Below are positions 46,506 through 55,135 of a DNA stretch of 64,000 nt, piece by piece. The notes beneath the pieces are model-generated. The model did no database searches. It had not been told where the DNA came from and saw only the letters and a list, made by a program, of their open reading frames with translations. Source of the DNA: Mycolicibacterium sp. CBMA 247 (GTDB lineage Bacteria; Actinomycetota; Actinomycetes; Mycobacteriales; Mycobacteriaceae); NCBI RefSeq assembly GCF_009729095.1, contig NZ_VTGX01000002.1:1302001-1366000 (forward strand). The letters are read 5' to 3'. Each line of letters starts with the position of its first letter. The first letter of the stretch is position 1. The translations under genes and the position numbers were made by a program.

Positions 46506-47600
46506 TTACTTACTGCGCAAGCGCTCGACCGCCGCCCGGCCGGCCCCTGCGGAGGCATCGGCCGTCGGCATCGAATCCGGGTCGATCGCGGCCGGCGCCT
46601 GCGCTTCGGCCCCGGCGACCAGTTCGGTGTCGACCGGCAAGCCCCGCTTGAGCAGCGCCAGCGCGATCGGGCCGTCGTCGGCATGCTCGACGACCGTGCC
46701 GATCCGGCCGACAGTGCGCCCGCCCGCGGTCACCGCATCGCCGGTGACGGGCCGGTCGGATGCGCCGTCGAGTTGGAGAATCACCAGCATCCGGGGCGGT
46801 TTGCCCAGGTTGTGCACCCGCGCGACGGTCTCCTGGCCGCGGTAGCAGCCCTTGTCGAGATGGACCGCTCCGACACCGGGGCCACCGATCCAGCCGACCT
46901 CGTGGGGGATGGTCCGCTCATCGGTGTCCACGCCCAGCCGGGGGCGTCCGGCCGCCACCCGGTGCGCCTCATAGGCCCAGACGCCGGCCGGCCGGACTCC
47001 GGCGTCGGTCAGTCGCCGGGTGTATTCGGCGGCCAGCTCTCGCGGCACCACCAGGTCCAATTCGATACCGCCGGCAGGCAGTCGCCGGACAAAGCCGCCG
47101 CCGGGCAGCGCCAGCGCCGTCGATTCCTGCGGCAGTTCCTCAACGCCCAGGGCCTTGGTTACCGACTCATCGGCGAGCCCGGGGCCCAGAAGCGACAACA
47201 CCGCCATATCGGCCGGCTCGATCTGCACATCGGCCCAGAACACCATCTTGCGCAGGTAGGCCAGTAGCGGTTCACCTCGCCACGGCTCGGTGTCCAGGTA
47301 GGTGGTGCCGCTGAGCTCGGTCTGGATCCAGTGATCTTCGACACGGCCCTGCAGGTCCAGGCTGAGGTTCTCGGTGACCACGCCGTCCGGCAATGCACTG
47401 ACGTGCTGGCTGGAGATGCTGTGCAGCCAGGTCTGGCGGTCTTTGCCGGTAAGGGTCAGCACCGCGCGGTGCGACCGGTCCACCAGGACTGCGGCGCCGG
47501 CAGCGGCCCGCTGTTCACCGAGCGGATCACCGTAATGCCAGACGGCCCCGGCGTCGGGGCTGCCCTCGGGCGCCGGAACTGCTGGCGGTAGTGCGGTCAT
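46506..47600 (-). CDS. ygfZ: YgfZ/GcvT-like folate-binding Fe-S assembly protein
   Basis: 364-aa tetrahydrofolate-binding protein of the YgfZ/IBA57 family that assists Fe-S cluster assembly or repair. The diagnostic motif KGCYRGQE (about residue 240) is present, with LDRSHRAVLTLTG-type and LDLQGRVEDHW strands in the N-terminal domain. ATG at 47600 begins TALPPAVPAPEG; the upstream open frame includes the tandem repeat and is not used. It is divergent from the pabC-like gene. Equivalent of Rv0811c. Confidence 0.9.
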   Translation of the reverse strand: MTALPPAVPAPEGSPDAGAVWHYGDPLGEQRAAAGAAVLVDRSHRAVLTLTGKDRQTWLHSISSQHVSALPDGVVTENLSLDLQGRVEDHWIQTELSGTTYLDTEPWRGEPLLAYLRKMVFWADVQIEPADMAVLSLLGPGLADESVTKALGVEELPQESTALALPGGGFVRRLPAGGIELDLVVPRELAAEYTRRLTDAGVRPAGVWAYEAHRVAAGRPRLGVDTDERTIPHEVGWIGGPGVGAVHLDKGCYRGQETVARVHNLGKPPRMLVILQLDGASDRPVTGDAVTAGGRTVGRIGTVVEHADDGPIALALLKRGLPVDTELVAGAEAQAPAAIDPDSMPTADASAGAGRAAVERLRSK

Positions 47601-47611
47601 AGGGCAACTGT

Positions 47612-47669
47612 ACGTTTGTTGCTCTTCGCGCAAGCGGCTCACGTTTGTTGCTCTTCGCGCAAGCGGCTC
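47612..47669. repeat. Exact 29-bp tandem duplication
   Basis: Two identical 29-bp units (47612-47640 and 47641-47669) directly adjoin; each contains TTGTTGCTCTTCGCGCAAGC. They fill most of the 95-bp divergent gap between ygfZ and pabC-like genes, so either promoter may lie in or be moved by them. Confidence 0.95.
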
Positions 47670-47695
47670 ATCGGAGCAAACTACGCTGGAGCCCC

Positions 47696-48583
47696 ATGGC
47701 GAGCCCACCAGCCGTGCTGGTCACCCTTGACGGGCAGATCCACGACCCCAACGCCCCGCTGCTGCATGCCGATGACCTGGCCACGGTACGCGGCGACGGG
47801 ATCTTCGAGACGCTGCTGGTGCGCGACGGCAGGCCCTGCCTGCTCGAGGCGCACCTGGCCCGGCTGCGCCAGTCCGCCAAGATGCTGGACTTGCCTGAGC
47901 CGGACCTGGACGCCTGGCGCGCGGCGGTGGCCCTGGGGGCCGACCGCTGGGCCTCCGAGCACGACGGCGAAGGCGTGCTGCGGCTGGTGTACAGCCGTGG
48001 ACGCGAGAGCGGCGGACCGGCTTCCGTACCGACGGCCTTCGCCACCATCGGCGAACTGGCCGACCGGGTGGCGGGAGTACGCCGTGACGGGCTGGCAGCG
48101 ATCACACTGGACCGCGGGTTGCCCTTGGGTGCCAGAGATATGCCCTGGCTTGCCGCGGGCGCGAAGACACTCTCCTATGCGGTCAACATGGCCGCGCTGC
48201 GGCATGCCGAACGTCAGGGCGCCGGAGACGTGATCTTCGTGAGCTCCGACGGATACGTGTTGGAGGGGCCCCGTTCCACCGTGGTGATAGCCACCGAAGG
48301 CCCCGACGGCCAACCACTGCTGCTCACGCCGCCGCCGTGGTATCCGATCCTGCGCGGCACCACCCAGCGGGCCCTGTTCGAGGTGGCCCGCAACAAGGGC
48401 TATGACTGCGACTTCCGTGCCCTCAAACCTGCGGATCTTCTTACCGCACAAGGGATTTGGCTGCTTTCCAGCATCGCCCTGGCGGCCCGGGTGCACACCC
48501 TGGACGGGCAACGGCTACCCGATGCGTCGCAGGCCGTCGACGTCGCAGGCCTGGTCGAGGCCGCGATCATCTGCGATCGCTGA
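47696..48583 (+). CDS. pabC: Branched-chain aminotransferase-like / aminodeoxychorismate lyase
   Basis: 295-aa fold-type IV PLP enzyme. The active lysine is in AGAKTLSYAVNM, with GDGIFETLLVRDGRPCLLEAHLARL near the N-terminus and TEGPDGQPLLLTPPPWYPILRGTTQ as the phosphate loop region. It is the PabC/D-amino acid transaminase group; production of p-aminobenzoate for folate is the likely role. TACGCT lies 8 nt before the ATG. Equivalent of Rv0812. Confidence 0.88.
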   Translation: MASPPAVLVTLDGQIHDPNAPLLHADDLATVRGDGIFETLLVRDGRPCLLEAHLARLRQSAKMLDLPEPDLDAWRAAVALGADRWASEHDGEGVLRLVYSRGRESGGPASVPTAFATIGELADRVAGVRRDGLAAITLDRGLPLGARDMPWLAAGAKTLSYAVNMAALRHAERQGAGDVIFVSSDGYVLEGPRSTVVIATEGPDGQPLLLTPPPWYPILRGTTQRALFEVARNKGYDCDFRALKPADLLTAQGIWLLSSIALAARVHTLDGQRLPDASQAVDVAGLVEAAIICDR

Positions 48584-48640
48584 GCCGCGCGAAAATCCGT
48601 TGTCGGGCTGAACCGACGGGGGTACGGTCGGTCGTACACA

Positions 48641-48818
48641 GGGAAGGAGGTGGTCCGTCAAATTGAGTGACTTATGGACATGTGAGGTGGCTGCCCGCTA
48701 GCAGCGCCGGGGTATTGCCTGCTGCGCGCTGGCGAATTCCCCGCAGCCGCCCGGCCCCCGAGCCCTCCGGTCTGTCCAACCAGGTACCACGGCTCGGGGG
48801 CTGCCCCATGTCTGGGGC
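48641..48818 (+). ncRNA. Structured RNA region with strong Shine-Dalgarno and 12-codon ORF
   Basis: Downstream of pabC the plus strand holds AAGGAGGTGGTC, which matches the anti-SD complement AAGGAGGTGATC at 11 of 12 positions. A TTG at 48663 opens a 12-codon frame (MSDLWTCEVAAR, stop 48699-48701). Then come an 11-bp perfect hairpin GCCCCCGAGCC/GGCTCGGGGGC (48754-48764, 48791-48801) and a second GCCCC/GGGGC hairpin (48803-48818). No plus-strand gene follows, so it is either a pabC 3' element, a terminator or an independent RNA. No named family recognised. Confidence 0.4.
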
Positions 48819-48879
48819 GGGCCGAACCTGTTGCCGCGGCGGCGGTTGCGGAGCCAGCGGCAAAACGTCGTGGCGAGAA

Positions 48880-49134
48880 CTAGTTCGGGGTGGGGCCGGG
48901 CGCCAGCGTCGAACATGCTTTGGTGGCCTGCTGCCAGGTCTGATCGTCGACTCCGGAGGGCGGGCCCGCTACCGGTCCCGGTGCCATGGGTACGCCGTGC
49001 TCGGACAGGCAGTGGGCATAGGTCCCGTGCTCGGCCGGCGGTGAGGTGGGGGCCGGTTGTGGCCCCTCAGACGAACACGCACCGAGGATCGCTGCTGCGG
49101 CAAGCAGACTTGCCGCGATGATCGGCCGCCGCAT
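48880..49134 (-). CDS. Small lipoprotein
   Basis: 84-aa predicted lipoprotein. The signal [20 protein letters not shown] ends in a perfect lipobox LGAC (Cys20). The mature part is Pro-rich and holds two Cys (AHCLSEHGV, KACSTLAPG) that could form a disulphide. Its ATG overlaps the stop of the nitrobindin-like gene (ATGA), so it is coupled to it. No family recognised. Confidence 0.75.
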   Translation of the reverse strand: MRRPIIAASLLAAAAILGACSSEGPQPAPTSPPAEHGTYAHCLSEHGVPMAPGPVAGPPSGVDDQTWQQATKACSTLAPGPTPN

Positions 49135-49805
49135 CAGCCGACGTACCGTGACAGTCGGGCTGACAGGTGGGGTACCAGACCGCCGTCGGCATCCACACGT
49201 TCCTCCACATAGCCCAGATCGCCGCCTTCGACGATGCCGTAAAGCCGTTTGGCGCCGCCGACCAGCAGCCCCGACTTACTGCGGGCCAGCGCATCGGTGA
49301 CCAGCTCCCAGGACGCCTGGGTGAGGGGCTTGCCGTAGAACAGCTCGACGTAGCCGGCCGAATGGGCCAGCAGCAGCTCGATGGCCTGCGACTCGTCGCG
49401 GCCGGCCGGATCGTCGGGATCGGTCACGAATCGCCAGAAACCGGTCTCGCGCAGGCCCGGCGAGTCGTATTCGCCCGATTCGGTCAACCGCCAGGACCGG
49501 GAGTCCCAGTTCAGGTAGTCACCGCCGTCATGGGAGACCACGATCTGCTGACCAAACCGGTAGTCGCCGTTGGTGTCGCGGCCTTCGCCTTCACCGCGCC
49601 ATACGCCGACCAACGGCAACAGCGCCAGCAGCGCATCGTTGAGTTCGACGCCGTCCCGCAGGTTGGCGGTATCGGCAGGCGTCGGGAGGTCATCGAAGAC
49701 CGGAATGTTACGGGCGGCGGTGGCCTTGGCCCGCTCGGCGGCTGCCGCTACGGCTCGGTCACCGGAACCCGGCCCTGAGGCCGGGGCGTCGCCGCCGGGG
49801 GTCAC
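49134..49805 (-). CDS. Nitrobindin-type heme-binding beta-barrel protein (Rv0813c-like)
   Basis: 223-aa protein of the THAP4/nitrobindin fatty-acid-binding-like fold. The signature GVWRGEGEG (GxWxGxGxG) is at about residue 67, followed by ten-stranded-barrel segments [18 protein letters not shown] and [15 protein letters not shown], ending [13 protein letters not shown]. Such proteins bind heme and isomerise peroxynitrite. Translation starts at GTG, overlapping the small membrane peptide gene (GTGA). Equivalent of Rv0813c. Confidence 0.9.
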   Translation of the reverse strand: MTPGGDAPASGPGSGDRAVAAAAERAKATAARNIPVFDDLPTPADTANLRDGVELNDALLALLPLVGVWRGEGEGRDTNGDYRFGQQIVVSHDGGDYLNWDSRSWRLTESGEYDSPGLRETGFWRFVTDPDDPAGRDESQAIELLLAHSAGYVELFYGKPLTQASWELVTDALARSKSGLLVGGAKRLYGIVEGGDLGYVEERVDADGGLVPHLSARLSRYVG

Positions 49806-49900
49806 GACTCGTCAGTGACGAGGCGGTACAACGCGTACAGCGCGAACCACGTGATGACCACGACGGCCGCGACGAGCATTATCTCGAAGAAGAGAACCAC
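49802..49900 (-). CDS. Small single-pass membrane protein
   Basis: 32-aa ORF from [22 protein letters not shown] forms one membrane segment, followed by [11 protein letters not shown]. Its TGA overlaps the GTG of the nitrobindin-like gene by the GTGA arrangement. The composition, the overlap and the conserved-looking tail make it a likely real small protein at the head of this operon. Confidence 0.65.
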   Translation of the reverse strand: MVLFFEIMLVAAVVVITWFALYALYRLVTDES

Positions 49901-49964
49901 GGTAGTGAGTCTAGTTCCTAGTCAGAGGTCTCGGCGCCCCGGGTAGGGACGCCTCTATACCAGC

Positions 49965-50021
49965 CGAACGTGGGCTTGTGTGCGAGATGAGGACGAATCC
50001 TCGTACACAAGCCCACGTTCG
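49965..50021. terminator. Large near-perfect palindrome after sseC2
   Basis: Two 22-nt arms (49965-49986 and 50000-50021) pair with a single mismatch around a 13-nt loop. The core is GAACGTGGGCTTGTGT. It begins 11 bp beyond the sseC2 stop on the minus strand. It probably terminates the sulfur operon; the length and perfection suggest a dispersed intergenic palindrome. Confidence 0.65.
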
Positions 50022-50031
50022 AGCGGAAAAA

Positions 50032-50334
50032 TCAGGCGACCTTGACGTCGACCTCGTGGATGCCCGCGCCGGCCGGGGCCACACTGGCGTCGCCGTTGCC
50101 CGCGGGGGACAGGGCGCGCAGCGTCCAGGCGCCCGGGGCGGCGAAGAACCGGAAGTCACCGGTTGCCGAGGCCACGACCTCGGCGGTGAACTCGTCGCTG
50201 GAGTCCAGCAGGCGCACGAAGGCCCCGCCGACTGCCTGGCCGGAGCCGTCAACCACGCGACCGGTGATCACGGTTTCCTTCTCCAGGTCGACGCCGGCGG
50301 GCAACGTCAGTCCTTGCTTCGGTGCAGAGCACAT
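50032..50334 (-). CDS. sseC2: DUF1416 protein SseC
   Basis: 100-aa protein beginning CSAPKQGLTLPAGVDLEKE with a transthyretin-like beta-sandwich (VITGRVVDGSGQAVGGAFVRLLD, TLRALSPAGNG). It follows the sulfurtransferase by one base and belongs to the same operon. Equivalent of Rv0814c (sseC2). Cys2 may carry sulfur, but this is not established. Confidence 0.9.
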   Translation of the reverse strand: MCSAPKQGLTLPAGVDLEKETVITGRVVDGSGQAVGGAFVRLLDSSDEFTAEVVASATGDFRFFAAPGAWTLRALSPAGNGDASVAPAGAGIHEVDVKVA

Positions 50335-50335
50335 A

Positions 50336-51172
50336 TCAACTTCCCAACTCGATCGGGGCGCCCACCAGGGAGCCGTATTCCGTCCAACTGCCGTCGTAGT
50401 TCTTGACGTTCTGGTGTCCCAGCAGCTCCTGCAGCACGAACCAGGTGTGCGACGAGCGCTCACCGATTCGGCAGTAGGCGATGGTCTCCTTCTCGCCGTC
50501 CAGGCCGGCCGCGGCGTACAGCTTGGCCAGGTCCTCGTCGGACTTGAAGGTGCCGTCCTCGTTGGCTGCCTTGCTCCACGGAACGTTGATGGCGCCGGGG
50601 ATATGCCCGGGCCGCTGGCTCTGCTCTTGCGGCAGGTGCGCCGGAGCCAGGATCTTGCCGGAGAACTCGTCAGGCGAGCGCACGTCGACCAGGTTCTTCG
50701 CACCGATCGCGGCGATCACCTCGTCGCGGTACGCCCGGATGCTGTTGTCCAGTGGCTGGGCCGCGTATGACGTAGAGGCACGGTCGGGCGCCTCTTTCAC
50801 CAGCGGGCGGGCGTCGAGCTCCCAGCGCTTGCGGCCGCCGTCGATCAGCTTGACGTCGGCGTGGCCGTACAGCTTGAAGTACCAGTAGGCGTAGGCCGCG
50901 AACCAGTTGTTGTTGCCGCCGTACAGGATCACGGTGTCGTCATTGGCGATGCCCTTGTCGGACAACAGCTTCGAGAACTGCTGCTGGTCGACGAAGTCGC
51001 GCTTTACGGCGTCCTGCAGATCGTCTTTCCAGTCCAGTTTGACGGCGCCGGGGATATGGCCCTCGTCGTCGTAGGCGCTGGTGTTCTCGTCGACCTCGAC
51101 GAACACCACGCCGGCGGTATCGAGATTGTTCCCGGCCCATTCGGTCGAGACCAGGACTTCGGAACGTGCCAT
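50336..51172 (-). CDS. cysA2: Thiosulfate sulfurtransferase (CysA/SseA type)
   Basis: 278-aa rhodanese with two domains. The active Cys234 lies in AYCRIGERSSHTW; the N-terminal inactive domain covers 8-125 and includes WAGNNLDTAGVVFVEVDEN. It transfers sulfane sulfur from thiosulfate or mercaptopyruvate to thiol acceptors. It stands in the DUF4395-sulfurtransferase-sseC2 operon below the cysteine leader peptide, so its expression is probably tied to cysteine supply. Equivalent of Rv0815c (cysA2). Confidence 0.93.
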   Translation of the reverse strand: MARSEVLVSTEWAGNNLDTAGVVFVEVDENTSAYDDEGHIPGAVKLDWKDDLQDAVKRDFVDQQQFSKLLSDKGIANDDTVILYGGNNNWFAAYAYWYFKLYGHADVKLIDGGRKRWELDARPLVKEAPDRASTSYAAQPLDNSIRAYRDEVIAAIGAKNLVDVRSPDEFSGKILAPAHLPQEQSQRPGHIPGAINVPWSKAANEDGTFKSDEDLAKLYAAAGLDGEKETIAYCRIGERSSHTWFVLQELLGHQNVKNYDGSWTEYGSLVGAPIELGS

Positions 51173-51208
51173 GTGCGAATTCCTTTCGGTTGCTTCAGAT
51201 TTGAGTTT

Positions 51209-51703
51209 TCAAGCGGGTTGGGTGGCGGAGGGTGCTGTGCGACGCAGCCGCGCCGCGAGCGGGTAGATCTGGCAGCCCAGGCATATGCCGAAGGCGGCGT
51301 TGAGGAAGGCCGCCACCAACGCGAATGCGGTGGCGGTCAGGCCGAGTGCGGTGATGCCGAAGGCGAACCCGGCGGCACCGACGACGGCGAACACGAAGCC
51401 GACCAGTTGGGCGAACTTCAGCGGCGGTACCGGCTCACGTTCGGTGACCGGCGCCAGATGCGGCGCTATGTAATTGGCGAACAGCCGGCCGTAGGGATGC
51501 TTACGCGGGCCGCCGACCGCGCCGATGGCGAACACCACGGCCTGCGCGCCCAGCAGCAATGCGGCCGCGGGCGCACTCACACCGGCGACCAGCAGCGTGC
51601 CGATCAGTACCGCGGTGGTGACCCACGCCGCGAACCGCGGTCCCCGCACGTCCACCTGGGCAGGCTGACCGTCAGAAATGGGACGGATCGATGTCGATGA
51701 CAT
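51209..51703 (-). CDS. DUF4395 membrane protein
   Basis: 164-aa membrane protein with four hydrophobic segments (AWVTTAVLIGTLLVAGV, ALLLGAQAVVFAIGAVG, AQLVGFVFAVVGAAGFAFG, AFALVAAFLNAAFGICLGC). The GICLGC Cys pair at the end of the last segment and PRKHPYG are the family hallmarks. It lies first in the sulfurtransferase operon, 91 bp below the seven-Cys leader ORF. It may help handle sulfur species at the membrane. Confidence 0.85.
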   Translation of the reverse strand: MSSTSIRPISDGQPAQVDVRGPRFAAWVTTAVLIGTLLVAGVSAPAAALLLGAQAVVFAIGAVGGPRKHPYGRLFANYIAPHLAPVTEREPVPPLKFAQLVGFVFAVVGAAGFAFGITALGLTATAFALVAAFLNAAFGICLGCQIYPLAARLRRTAPSATQPA

Positions 51704-51739
51704 ATGAACGAACTCCAGTTGTTGTCGAAGGTCCGGTTG

Positions 51740-51794
51740 TGTGCAGGCTCAGGGCACAAGACCCGAGCGGGCGCGCGAAAGCGCGCGGCTGCGC
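51740..51794 (-). promoter_or_regulatory. Attenuator hairpin below the cysteine leader
   Basis: On the minus strand the leader stop is followed by a strong hairpin, CGCGCG-CTTT-CGCGCG, enclosed by outer GAGCG/CGCTC pairs. A ribosome that stalls or finishes on the cysteine codons would change whether it forms, which is the expected mode for the DUF4395 gene start 91 bp below. Confidence 0.5.
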
Positions 51795-51884
51795 TCAACA
51801 GCAACAACAACAGCAGCAACCCGCGACGCGGCACAGATCCACTGTGCGGCGCTTGGTGAGCACAAGCTCAAGGCGGGCTGACAC
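51795..51884 (-). CDS. Seven-cysteine leader peptide (uORF)
   Basis: 29-aa leader read from GTG to TGA, ending CRVAGCCCCCCC, with seven consecutive Cys codons (TGC/TGT) directly before the stop. It lies 91 bp upstream of the DUF4395 start. A TAAGCT -10 box (complement of 51892-51897) sits 7 nt before the GTG, so the leader is probably leaderless. This fits cysteine-responsive attenuation described for sulfur genes in M. smegmatis: low charged tRNA-Cys would stall ribosomes at the end and raise downstream expression. Confidence 0.85.
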   Translation of the reverse strand: MSARLELVLTKRRTVDLCRVAGCCCCCCC

Positions 51885-51891
51885 GACCGAC

Positions 51892-51897
51892 AGCTTA
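51892..51897 (-). promoter_or_regulatory. -10 box of the cysteine leader transcript
   Basis: TAAGCT on the minus strand, 7 nt before the leader GTG. It lies in the short gap between the thioredoxin stop and the leader, so the sulfurtransferase operon has its own promoter. Confidence 0.6.
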
Positions 51898-51913
51898 CCC
51901 AATAATCGCCGCC

Positions 51914-52336
51914 TCAGGCCAACAGTGGTTCCAGCACCGAGCGCAGGTCAGCGGCCTTGGGGACGCCGTTCGTGCGGTACCGGGGCCGTCCGTCCTTGTC
52001 GAAGACGATGGTGGTGGGAAGTGACAGCACCGAAAGCCGCCTGGCGGCTTCGGGATTGACGTCCATGTCGATCTCGACGTGTGAAACCTGGGGGAGGTCG
52101 GCGCAGACCTGGTCGACGACCCGTCGCACCGCTGCGCACGGTCCGCACCACTCGGCCGAGAAGTGCAGAACTGTCGGGCCGGTGTGCGACAACCCCAGGC
52201 CACTGGTGTCGATATTCGCGGCCTCCTCGCTCGCCTTGACCAGGCCGGCGCGCAGCGTGATCAAGCGACCGATCACATAGGCCACGCCCAGTGCGCCGAT
52301 GAGCACCGCGATCACCGTCACCATGGAGGCACTCAC
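51914..52336 (-). CDS. thiX: Membrane-anchored thioredoxin
   Basis: 140-aa protein with an N-terminal membrane anchor (VTVIAVLIGALGVAYVIGRLIT) and a thioredoxin domain carrying the active-site WCGPC (Cys64, Cys67) and cis-Pro LSLPTT. It would reduce disulphides at the membrane. Its start overlaps the lmeA stop, so it is coupled to lmeA. Equivalent of Rv0816c (thiX). Confidence 0.9.
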   Translation of the reverse strand: MSASMVTVIAVLIGALGVAYVIGRLITLRAGLVKASEEAANIDTSGLGLSHTGPTVLHFSAEWCGPCAAVRRVVDQVCADLPQVSHVEIDMDVNPEAARRLSVLSLPTTIVFDKDGRPRYRTNGVPKAADLRSVLEPLLA

Positions 52337-53148
52337 GACCTTCTGAACCCTGTCAGGTCGATCGTCACTCCCGAGCCGATGCCCTCGATGATCACATCGG
52401 AACCGCGGGCGCCCGCGGTGGTCGGAGCGATCCCGAAGGGCAGCTTCTGTCCGGTGATCGTGTTGCTGAACTCGGACAGCACCGCGGCGGTCTTCTCGTC
52501 GGGCACCGGCTCGTCGGCGGTTCCGGGGCCGGTCAGGATCCCGGTCGCGGTCAACACCAGGGTGGTCTCGTCGTTGCCGGCGAACGACAGGTCGACGGAG
52601 ACGCTGACCCGTTTGTCCAGTCCGGAGGACTTGGGCGTTCCGGTGAACACCAGCCCTTGGCTACTGGAGATGCCGGACTCGGTGGTGCCCCCGGTGGCGT
52701 CGTTGGTTTCCCGCGAGGGTGCCTCCACCAGCAGGTCGTCGATGCCCATGAACCTGCCGATATGGGTGGAGTCGATGATGATGCGGCTCTCGGCCTTGTT
52801 GACGTGCAGCTTCGCGTCGGGACCGATCAGCCAGGACGAGTCGGTGAGGTCGATCCCGTGCAGGGTGGCCTCCAGCGAGGCCTTGCCGACCACCGGATGG
52901 TCGACCCCGCCGGCCCGGATCTCGATCTCCTTGTAGTGGTGGTTGCGGACCTGGGTGAGGAACGGGAAGCCCAGAATGGCCACCCACGGGTCCCAGTTCA
53001 GCCCGGCCGCGCTGCGTACGTTGCGGGCCAGTCGGTACTCGGCGTAGATCGCGGAGCCGAAATCGGTGCCGACGACCCCGACGACGAGCGCGGTCACGGT
53101 CGCGGTGAGCCCGATCAGCAGTTTGCGCACCGCCACATTGTCGCCCAC
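52333..53148 (-). CDS. lmeA: DUF2993 envelope protein LmeA
   Basis: 271-aa protein with an N-terminal signal/anchor segment (LLIGLTATVTALVVGVVGTDFG) and a DUF2993 domain (RLARNVRSAAGLNWDPWVAILGFPFLTQVRNHHY, LLVEAPSRETN, GTPKSSGLDK). The M. smegmatis and M. tuberculosis LmeA (Rv0817c) supports mannose-chain elongation of lipomannan and binds phospholipids. It acts on the outer face of the plasma membrane. GTG start; divergent from the GlnR-like gene by 163 bp. Confidence 0.85.
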   Translation of the reverse strand: MGDNVAVRKLLIGLTATVTALVVGVVGTDFGSAIYAEYRLARNVRSAAGLNWDPWVAILGFPFLTQVRNHHYKEIEIRAGGVDHPVVGKASLEATLHGIDLTDSSWLIGPDAKLHVNKAESRIIIDSTHIGRFMGIDDLLVEAPSRETNDATGGTTESGISSSQGLVFTGTPKSSGLDKRVSVSVDLSFAGNDETTLVLTATGILTGPGTADEPVPDEKTAAVLSEFSNTITGQKLPFGIAPTTAGARGSDVIIEGIGSGVTIDLTGFRRS

Positions 53149-53311
53149 GGTCGCCGACTCGATCCGCTCGGCGCGGCTAATCAGCAGGTGAGGCGTTATC
53201 GTTAGAGCACTAAAGGCCGGTAACGGCTACATGTCAGTCATGAATCCGACCGTGCGGACATCGGGGTCCGGGCGATCGTAGGGAGTGATTGCCGGCGCGC
53301 CGGAGGACCTG

Positions 53312-55014
<1,703 letters not shown>

Positions 55015-55041
55015 CCCGTTTAGCTGTGAACACGCTGAACC

Positions 55042-55060
55042 TATTCACTGCTGATTCACC
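55042..55060. promoter_or_regulatory. Putative RegX3 (PHO) box upstream of pstS
   Basis: Direct repeats TTCAC (55044-55048 and 55055-55059) with an 11-nt start-to-start distance, followed by C in the second unit. This fits the direct-repeat sites of SenX3-RegX3 in pstS promoters. A second pair of TGAAC repeats lies just before (55027-55031, 55036-55040). Confidence 0.5.
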
Positions 55061-55135
55061 TGCTGTCAGCGAGCCGTCCACTGCGGCCTAATACGTTGCC
55101 GGAGAGTTCGAAGCCGTCAACTGAAAGTGGGACAA

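Noticed and set aside
47612..47669. CRISPR-like repeat
   Set aside because: Only two abutting copies with no spacer; a tandem duplication.
48667..49044. 125-aa plus-strand frame after pabC
   Set aside because: Has Arg/Gly/Cys-biased composition and runs into the antisense of the lipoprotein gene; the hairpins inside it fit an RNA element better. Not fully excluded.
51604..51834. 76-aa minus-strand frame beginning with a poly-Leu run
   Set aside because: The same codons read in another frame give the poly-Cys leader with a promoter and stop in the right place, so the Leu run is an artefact of frame.
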